From: JBBSWA01 sp038046485
GTDB lineage: Archaea; Nanobdellota; Nanobdellia; Woesearchaeales; SM23-78
Direction: 5' to 3'
Assembly: GCA_038046485.1 (NCBI GenBank)
Contig: JBBSWA010000003.1
Coordinates: 1 to 52,572, forward strand
DNA: 52,572 nt
The notes under the pieces were generated by a model. The model ran no database searches. It was given only the letters and a program-made list of their open reading frames with translations, and was not told the DNA's origin. Made by a program: the position numbers and the translations under genes. Positions 47,721-52,572 of the stretch are shown here, piece after piece. Positions within the stretch are counted from its first letter, which is position 1; every line of letters starts with the position of its first letter.

Positions 47721-48581
47721 ATGAAGGGGTGGGGATGGTTTGGGCTCATTACAGGGATACTAATTACCTTAGTAGCAATTGAGAGAGGGGTTTCTGTTTA
47801 TCAGGGTTTATGGCCACATATTTTTTTCTTAGTTGGCACGAGTTTATTTTTTGATGCCATCCATTACTTGGTATGTGGAGAGTCATTGTTACATAGAATT
47901 TGGAAGCACAAACATCTTTTTTTGGTCCCATTTATGGCTGGCTTGAGTATAGAGCTCCTATTGGATGTAGCGGGCGTTTTTTTGTTTCTAACCTGGATTT
48001 ATCCAATGTTCAACCGAGAAGGAGGTTTGTTTTTATACGTCATCTTCGCTCCGCTAGGACTATTATTCTTATATGAGTCATATACGGCTGTAACTGCTTT
48101 GGTTAGAAAAGGTTTTCATTCGAGTAGTAAGCTTAATTTTGAGGTGTCTCAAAATAGGCGTATATTAAATTTGATGGGATTTTTTAGTGTTTTATTGTTT
48201 CTTTTCTCAATGACACTTATGGTTTGGTCCGATCTGAATCGGTGGTATATTCATTATTTTGTCGGTTTTGGAGTGTGGAGCTTATTGGAATATATTGGTC
48301 TGAAGAGGGGTCAAGAAACGCTTGTAACACATATTCTGCGGAAAGATTTTATACCTTTACTTGTTATTTTTTTCTTGTCATTCACTCTTGCTTATGGTTG
48401 GGAAGTGATGAACGTGTCTATGGGGGGAAGTTGGATTTATACAAATCTTCCTGAAGGAGCTATTATTTTATCTGGTGGCGTTCCTCTCATTGCTTTACTT
48501 CAATGGCCTTTTCTATATATTATGTTCTTATCTTTTTATCGGTCTATTTTTTTGTCAAGAGAAGAGCCATGCTTCTGGTAA
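47721..48581 (+). CDS. polytopic membrane protein of unknown function
   Basis: A 286-residue protein with about seven to eight hydrophobic segments and little between them. Notable residues: E63-like acidic positions in GESLLHRIW, D89 in LLLDVAGV, and SWIYTNLPEGAI with GVPLIALLQWPFLYIM near the C-terminus. The arrangement next to a UbiA prenyltransferase recalls carotenoid hydratase/cyclase-type proteins, but I see no decisive motif, so this is only a suggestion. TATA GCTTATATAGATG is at 47689-47701, about 27 nt before the ATG. Confidence 0.6.
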   Translation: MKGWGWFGLITGILITLVAIERGVSVYQGLWPHIFFLVGTSLFFDAIHYLVCGESLLHRIWKHKHLFLVPFMAGLSIELLLDVAGVFLFLTWIYPMFNREGGLFLYVIFAPLGLLFLYESYTAVTALVRKGFHSSSKLNFEVSQNRRILNLMGFFSVLLFLFSMTLMVWSDLNRWYIHYFVGFGVWSLLEYIGLKRGQETLVTHILRKDFIPLLVIFFLSFTLAYGWEVMNVSMGGSWIYTNLPEGAIILSGGVPLIALLQWPFLYIMFLSFYRSIFLSREEPCFW

Positions 48582-48597
48582 AACCATAAGTTATATT

Positions 48598-49746
48598 CTA
48601 GCCCATCATCCGATCAATCTGTTCAACAACTTCCTCACTGTGTATCTTTTTCATGCACTGTACTCCAATGTGACAATCCACCACTTTGGCGTTATGGATA
48701 GAAATGCAGGGGCTGCAGGGCATGTTCTTGTAGAAGACATGATTCTTAGGGCCTATGGGGCCATATAGTTTGGGGGTTTCAGGGCCAAAGAAGGCCAAAA
48801 CAGGTACATTCATGGCGTTTGCCATGTGCACAGGACCTGAGTCATTGCTCAGAACAAATCGTGCCTTTCCAAGTAAATAACAAAGCTGCTTCACGTTCTT
48901 GGTTTCTCCAGAAAAGTTGTATACTTTACTCTTGTTCTTAACAAGTCTTCGGCACCTTTCAGTATAATCTTTTTCACTAGGCCCCCCAATCATAACAACA
49001 GGTAACTTGTATTTTTGAGCAATATGGTCAATAACCACTGCAAATTTTTCAGCATCCCATCGGCGTTCAAGAGCAAGGTTGCTGGTATTGACATTGACTG
49101 CACAATAGGTTTTAATTTTATGCCGCTTGAGCAAGTCTTCAACATATTTTTTGTCTTCATTTGAAATGTAGGGTTTTTCAAGCGTTAAATCTGGTTTCAC
49201 AATACCTAGTGGTTTTAGCACTTCAAGAAAGCTCTCGGTGATGTGGCCATATTCATGGTAGGGCACTTTAATGTCAAACAAACCACCTCGGCCTTGGCTT
49301 TCAGGGTCAAACCCAATTGAAGTCTTGGCATTTGAAAAATAGCTAAGAAGAGCGGTGAATCGAGCAATGATTTCTAAGTCAATGACCAGGTCAAGTCTTT
49401 CACTTCGTAGGCGCCGCAAAAGCCTTAAACCATCCATCGCCATTTGGAAAAGGTTGTTTACAGGAAAGTAGATGATTTCATCAAAGAAGTCATTGCCTTC
49501 ATACAGCCCTCGATTGTTGCTCATGGTTAAGAAGTAGATCTTAGCGTGAGGGTATCTTTTTCGTAGCGCTCGAAAGGTAGGGCTGCATAGCGTAATGGTG
49601 CCTAGGCCCCACATCTTAATGACTAGAATCTTCTGAACATCGAGTTTTCGAACGTCTGGTTTAGAGCTCCATTTGAAGAGTTGTAAGAGCTTACAAAAGG
49701 GTATGCCCAGTTTCCGATCAATGAACCGAATCGCGTTGATGTGCAT
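48598..49746 (-). CDS. GT9 glycosyltransferase, heptosyltransferase-like
   Basis: A 382-residue GT-B enzyme. N-terminal K-I-L-V-I-K-M-W-G-L-G-T-I-T-L-C-S-P-T resembles the ADP-heptose:LPS heptosyltransferase start (R-x-x-x-x-G-D-x-x-x-x-x-P), though the usual R/K-x-x-x-x-G-D is altered to M-W-G-L-G. The C-terminal half contains VMIGGPSEKDY, NFSGETKNVKQL and the strongly typical SNDSGPVHMANAMNVPVLAFFGPE, followed by PKLYGPIG. With gmhA upstream it points to heptose in a surface glycan (inference). TATA CTTTTATAAC (minus strand, about 49766-49775). Confidence 0.86.
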   Translation of the reverse strand: MHINAIRFIDRKLGIPFCKLLQLFKWSSKPDVRKLDVQKILVIKMWGLGTITLCSPTFRALRKRYPHAKIYFLTMSNNRGLYEGNDFFDEIIYFPVNNLFQMAMDGLRLLRRLRSERLDLVIDLEIIARFTALLSYFSNAKTSIGFDPESQGRGGLFDIKVPYHEYGHITESFLEVLKPLGIVKPDLTLEKPYISNEDKKYVEDLLKRHKIKTYCAVNVNTSNLALERRWDAEKFAVVIDHIAQKYKLPVVMIGGPSEKDYTERCRRLVKNKSKVYNFSGETKNVKQLCYLLGKARFVLSNDSGPVHMANAMNVPVLAFFGPETPKLYGPIGPKNHVFYKNMPCSPCISIHNAKVVDCHIGVQCMKKIHSEEVVEQIDRMMG

Positions 49747-49860
49747 ACGCTTAGTAGGGGTAGGGCTTTTATAACATTTACTGCCTAGTTAAGCTCCAAT
49801 TCTGCACAAAACTCATTTAAAGGGTAGCATTTAAATAAGGTTGTAGGGGAGAAAAAGAAA

Positions 49861-50841
49861 ATGAATAAGCCAGTCATCGAAGTAAATCATGTCTCGAAAA
49901 GATTCAGAACATTAGTAAAAGAACCTGGGTTTAAAGGTAGCTTGAAGAGTTTATTTTCTCCGAAATACAAGGAAGTCTCGGCCGTAGAGGATGTTTCGTT
50001 TCAGCTTAAAGAGGGTGAACTCATCGGTTTCATTGGTCCGAATGGGGCAGGGAAGAGTACAACGATTAAGATGCTTACCGGCATTCTCTTTCCAAGTTCA
50101 GGGAAGCTAAATGTGTTGGGGTATAATCCTCAAACAGAGCGCATTAAGTTAGCCTATAAAATTGGGGTCATCTTTGGCCAGCGCCAGCAGCTTTGGCATC
50201 ACCTGCCCCCGATTGACACATTCAACCTATTCTCAAAGATTTATGAACTAGAGGAAGAGGCGTATCAAAAGCGCTTGAATGAATTAATCTTATTGTTTGA
50301 GATCCGTCCTTATTTGTATACTCCCGTACGAAAGCTATCGTTAGGAGAACGCATGCGCTGCGAATTTGTAGCTTCCCTCCTTCATCGACCGAAAGTTCTG
50401 TTTTTGGACGAGCCGACCATTGGGATGGACATCCTGGCGAAGAAAAGTGTTAGAGAGTTCATTCGAAAGCTGAATCAGCATGAAAAAACAACTGTCATCT
50501 TAACCTCTCATGACTTAGATGATATTGAGGAACTCTGTCCAAGGGTGGTTATCATTAACAAGGGGAAGTTGATCTATGATGGCACGATGAGTCGAATCAA
50601 GAATCAGCTTAAGTATAAAGTTCTTGAGCTTTATTTTGATAAGAAGGTTCAAACTCTACCGAAGATCCAGCATACAAAAATAATCAATCAAACACCATTT
50701 AATGTCAAGGTAGAAATCGATAAGACAAAAGTCCCGATAAGAAAAGTATTGGATGTTTACCTTAAAAAGTTTAAAGTGGTCGACATCGTTATAGAGGATC
50801 CACCAATTGAGGAGATTATCGAGAGGTTTTATTCAAAATGA
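49861..50841 (+). CDS. ABC-2 type exporter, ATP-binding subunit
   Basis: A 326-residue ATPase. Walker A FIGPNGAGKSTTIKML (about 57-72), Q-loop region GVIFGQRQQLW, signature LSLGERMRCEF, Walker B VLFLDEPTIGMD and the switch His in ILTSHDLDDIEE. The N-terminal strand-helix with the extra K-x-P-G-F-K-G-S-L-K-S-L-F insertion and the C-terminal extension are usual for the group of ABC-2 ATPases linked to DUF990 permeases. TATA CATTTAAATAAG (49829-49840) is 27 nt from the ATG. The stop overlaps the next permease start by 4 nt. Confidence 0.93.
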   Translation: MNKPVIEVNHVSKRFRTLVKEPGFKGSLKSLFSPKYKEVSAVEDVSFQLKEGELIGFIGPNGAGKSTTIKMLTGILFPSSGKLNVLGYNPQTERIKLAYKIGVIFGQRQQLWHHLPPIDTFNLFSKIYELEEEAYQKRLNELILLFEIRPYLYTPVRKLSLGERMRCEFVASLLHRPKVLFLDEPTIGMDILAKKSVREFIRKLNQHEKTTVILTSHDLDDIEELCPRVVIINKGKLIYDGTMSRIKNQLKYKVLELYFDKKVQTLPKIQHTKIINQTPFNVKVEIDKTKVPIRKVLDVYLKKFKVVDIVIEDPPIEEIIERFYSK

Positions 50842-51629
50842 GCCTAGCCAAGTATTACGAGGTCGCAAAAATACATATATTGGAGAAGATCTCTTACAGT
50901 TGGAATCAGGTTTTTTATGGACTCATCATTGGAATTGTGTTGTTCGTATTTGTGCACATCTGGCAGGCGATTTACGCAGGAAAACTGACGATAGAGGGGT
51001 TTTCCATTGCCCAGATGATATGGTACTTGGCTCTTGCAGAAGTGATTGTTTTTTCTGCAGGTGGCCAGGGTATAGAACGAATCGGGGAGGATGTTAAATC
51101 AGGTATCATTGCAAGTTCTTTAACAAAGCCAATTAACTTTGTGGGGAAAGAGTTTGCAGTTTTATTAGCTAATTTTATTTACACATTTTTGATTTCAGGG
51201 TTTATAGCCTTCGCAGTGGCCTACTTTCTTGTAGGGCCGATTCCGTTTCATTTCGCAAATCTTCCTATGTTATTGGTGATGATTGCAGGTGCAGCCGTAC
51301 TGAATTTTACACTCGTGATTTTTTTTGGCCTGTTTGCTTTTTGGTTTGAGGATGTATCTTCCATTTATTTTATCTACCAGAAGCTTATTTTTATTATGGG
51401 AGGAATGCTCGTTCCAATTGATGTGTACCCCATATGGGTCCAGGGAATAGTAAAATATCTTCCATTTAGTTTTATTACATATATGCCTGCTAAGTTGTTT
51501 GTTCATTTCGAATGGAGTGCTTTCTTGACGGGAATGATAGGTCAACTGGCATGGATCTTAGTCGGGGCCATGTTATTAAAGGTGATTTACGATAAAGGGA
51601 TAAAACGGGTGAACATCAATGGGGGTTAA
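50838..51629 (+). CDS. ABC-2 type permease (DUF990-like), first subunit
   Basis: A 263-residue integral membrane protein, six hydrophobic segments, with the soluble loop LSLxKPINFVGKEFAVLL-like typical of this permease family (IIASSLTKPINFVGKEFAVL at about 90-110). Coupled by ATGA to the ATPase gene and overlapping the next permease by 11 nt. The three genes form a heterodimeric ABC-2 exporter. Known relatives export drugs, lipids or polysaccharide-linked substrates; here the substrate is unknown. Confidence 0.87.
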   Translation: MSLAKYYEVAKIHILEKISYSWNQVFYGLIIGIVLFVFVHIWQAIYAGKLTIEGFSIAQMIWYLALAEVIVFSAGGQGIERIGEDVKSGIIASSLTKPINFVGKEFAVLLANFIYTFLISGFIAFAVAYFLVGPIPFHFANLPMLLVMIAGAAVLNFTLVIFFGLFAFWFEDVSSIYFIYQKLIFIMGGMLVPIDVYPIWVQGIVKYLPFSFITYMPAKLFVHFEWSAFLTGMIGQLAWILVGAMLLKVIYDKGIKRVNINGG

Positions 51630-52401
51630 AGCGCATCTTTCTTTCTTAAGAGCCATTTATAAGCTAGAGATAAATACGGCCATGGAGTATCGGTTTAATT
51701 TTATCTCACAGACAATTGGGATGTTTGTGAATGATATTTTTTGGATTTTCTTCTGGTTTTTGATCTTTCAGAAGTTCGGCAGTATTGGAAATTGGGGGTA
51801 TCACGAAATGCTTCTTTTATATGCTGTGCTTCCAACTTCTTTCGGGTTGGTCATGATTTTGTTCGGAAACTGGGCATATCTATCCAAAATGATTGAGGAA
51901 GGAAACCTGGATTACTACTTGACGCTTCCTAAGAATGAACTCTTGCACATATTGATCAAATCCAGGTATTCGGGGATGGGGGATGTGCTTTTTGGCTTAG
52001 GCCTGGCAGTCTTCACATTGTCTTTAAATCAAGTACCTCTTTTTGTAGTAATGGTCGTTTCTTCGGGTTTGATATTATTAGGGTGGACGCTTTTTACGAA
52101 TTCTTTTTCATTTTATGTGGGAAGATTCCAGGATGCGGCTAGAGCGGCAAGGGAGGCTATCATAATCGTCTCAGGTTACCCTTTCTCAGTATACTCAGGT
52201 GCAACTAAGTTTATCTTGCTCTTTATCATTCCGGCAGGTTTTGTAGCTGGTGTTCCAGTAGAGCTCCTTACTCATTTCTCCATGAAGTGGTTCCTAATCA
52301 CAGTAGGGTTTAGTTTAGCCTTTTTTGCTTTCTCTGTTTGGTTCTTCTACAATGGTCTTAAGCGGTATGAGTCAGGTAACATGCTGGCGATGAGGGGATA
52401 A
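51619..52401 (+). CDS. ABC-2 type permease (DUF990-like), second subunit
   Basis: A 260-residue membrane protein with six hydrophobic segments. The amphipathic KLEINTAMEYRFNF start and the MIEEGNLDYYLTLPKNELLHIL loop (about 88-110) are typical of the partner permease in this ABC-2 group. Its start overlaps the first permease by 11 nt. Together with the ATPase and first permease it completes the transporter. Confidence 0.87.
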   Translation: MGVKAHLSFLRAIYKLEINTAMEYRFNFISQTIGMFVNDIFWIFFWFLIFQKFGSIGNWGYHEMLLLYAVLPTSFGLVMILFGNWAYLSKMIEEGNLDYYLTLPKNELLHILIKSRYSGMGDVLFGLGLAVFTLSLNQVPLFVVMVVSSGLILLGWTLFTNSFSFYVGRFQDAARAAREAIIIVSGYPFSVYSGATKFILLFIIPAGFVAGVPVELLTHFSMKWFLITVGFSLAFFAFSVWFFYNGLKRYESGNMLAMRG

Positions 52402-52449
52402 AAATTTAGAAGGGTTACCTTTAAATAGATGTGGGCATTTCCTTTTTTT

Positions 52450-52545
52450 ATGGTAGAATATGAGTTAGGGCTTGCTTCAGAAGGGAAGATTAGGGTTGAT
52501 CAGTTTATTGTAACAAGCGGCTCTGTAGAAAGTCGTAAGACATAA
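52450..52545 (+). CDS. possible small ORF (31 codons)
   Basis: MVEYELGLASEGKIRVDQ and a short tail to a TAA at 52543. ACCTTTAAATAG (52417-52428) is about 27 nt before this ATG, like the real genes here, and a perfect hairpin follows 5 nt after the stop. Too short to be sure. A longer start at 52429 is in frame. It could equally be a small RNA. Confidence 0.3.
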   Translation: MVEYELGLASEGKIRVDQFIVTSGSVESRKT

Positions 52546-52550
52546 GAACC

Positions 52551-52572
52551 CGAGCAGCTGGTAAGCTGCTCG
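52551..52572 (+). terminator. perfect 9-bp hairpin at window end
   Basis: CGAGCAGCT (52551-52559) pairs with AGCTGCTCG (52564-52572) over a GGTA loop. It follows the small ORF and may be its terminator or the start of a structured region beyond the window. Confidence 0.55.

Noticed and set aside
1..52572. CRISPR array, tRNA, rRNA or insertion sequence
   Set aside because: No regularly spaced repeats, no cloverleaf-like or rRNA-like stretch and no transposase-like protein was seen in any frame.

Overview
The window looks like a piece of an archaeal chromosome, most probably from a small-genome (DPANN, Woesearchaeota-like) lineage. This is inferred from several things. Nearly every gene or operon has an archaeal TATA box about 24-28 nt upstream of its ATG, so most transcripts look leaderless. 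There are Lrp-type regulators, a presenilin-family membrane protease, an MtrA-like protein, a TrmA-type tRNA uridine methyltransferase, a UbiA prenyltransferase, dolichol-phosphate-type glycosyltransferases and a cysteine-rich surface protein with DVDCGG repeats. I see no rRNA, tRNA, CRISPR array or transposase. The lineage call is inference.

Layout. 1-5.4 kb: a methyltransferase, a presenilin-like protease with an AI-2E family permease, an amidohydrolase, and a small operon of a 3-Cys ferredoxin and a degenerate HAD protein. 5.5-10 kb: a GT-C membrane glycosyltransferase, a methyltransferase and two GT2 enzymes. 10-16 kb: aldo/keto reductase, a ferredoxin-DUF4346 fusion, an orphan, an MtrA-like-DUF4346 protein and two B12-binding radical SAM proteins, which may form one redox/methyl-transfer neighbourhood. 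16-31 kb: a glycan region with membrane GT-C enzymes, GT2s, a SPASM radical SAM, a toxin-antitoxin pair wedged beside a GT2 remnant, a third B12 radical SAM, a ferredoxin, a deacetylase-like protein, asparagine synthetase B, a methyltransferase and a GT4. 31-38 kb: MBL hydrolase, a double Lrp regulator, a flippase, a zinc-ribbon methyltransferase and TrmA. 38-50 kb: a surface protein, GT4, GT-C, a carbamoyltransferase, a broken heptose kinase with an intact gmhA, an ATP-cone nuclease, an ARPP-1 protein, UbiA, a membrane protein and a GT9 heptosyltransferase. 50-52.5 kb: a three-gene ABC-2 exporter.

Together most genes point to building, decorating (methyl, carbamoyl, amide, deacetyl, possibly heptose), flipping and exporting surface glycans, interleaved with radical SAM/ferredoxin chemistry.

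The most striking non-coding feature is a pair of about 127-nt elements (9935-10062 and 25377-25502). Each begins 9 nt after an upstream stop codon. They share an invariant internal loop and apical motif, and their stems differ by four fully compensatory base-pair changes. They look like a structured RNA family that I cannot name. Other notable signals are a cruciform-like 50-bp element (2939-2988), a tandem stem-loop pair with complementary loops before asnB (27327-27416), one palindromic TATA box midway between two divergent leaderless genes (35055-35062), and a 19-nt motif that recurs right after three stop codons. All coordinates and motifs were read by eye; no database search was run.
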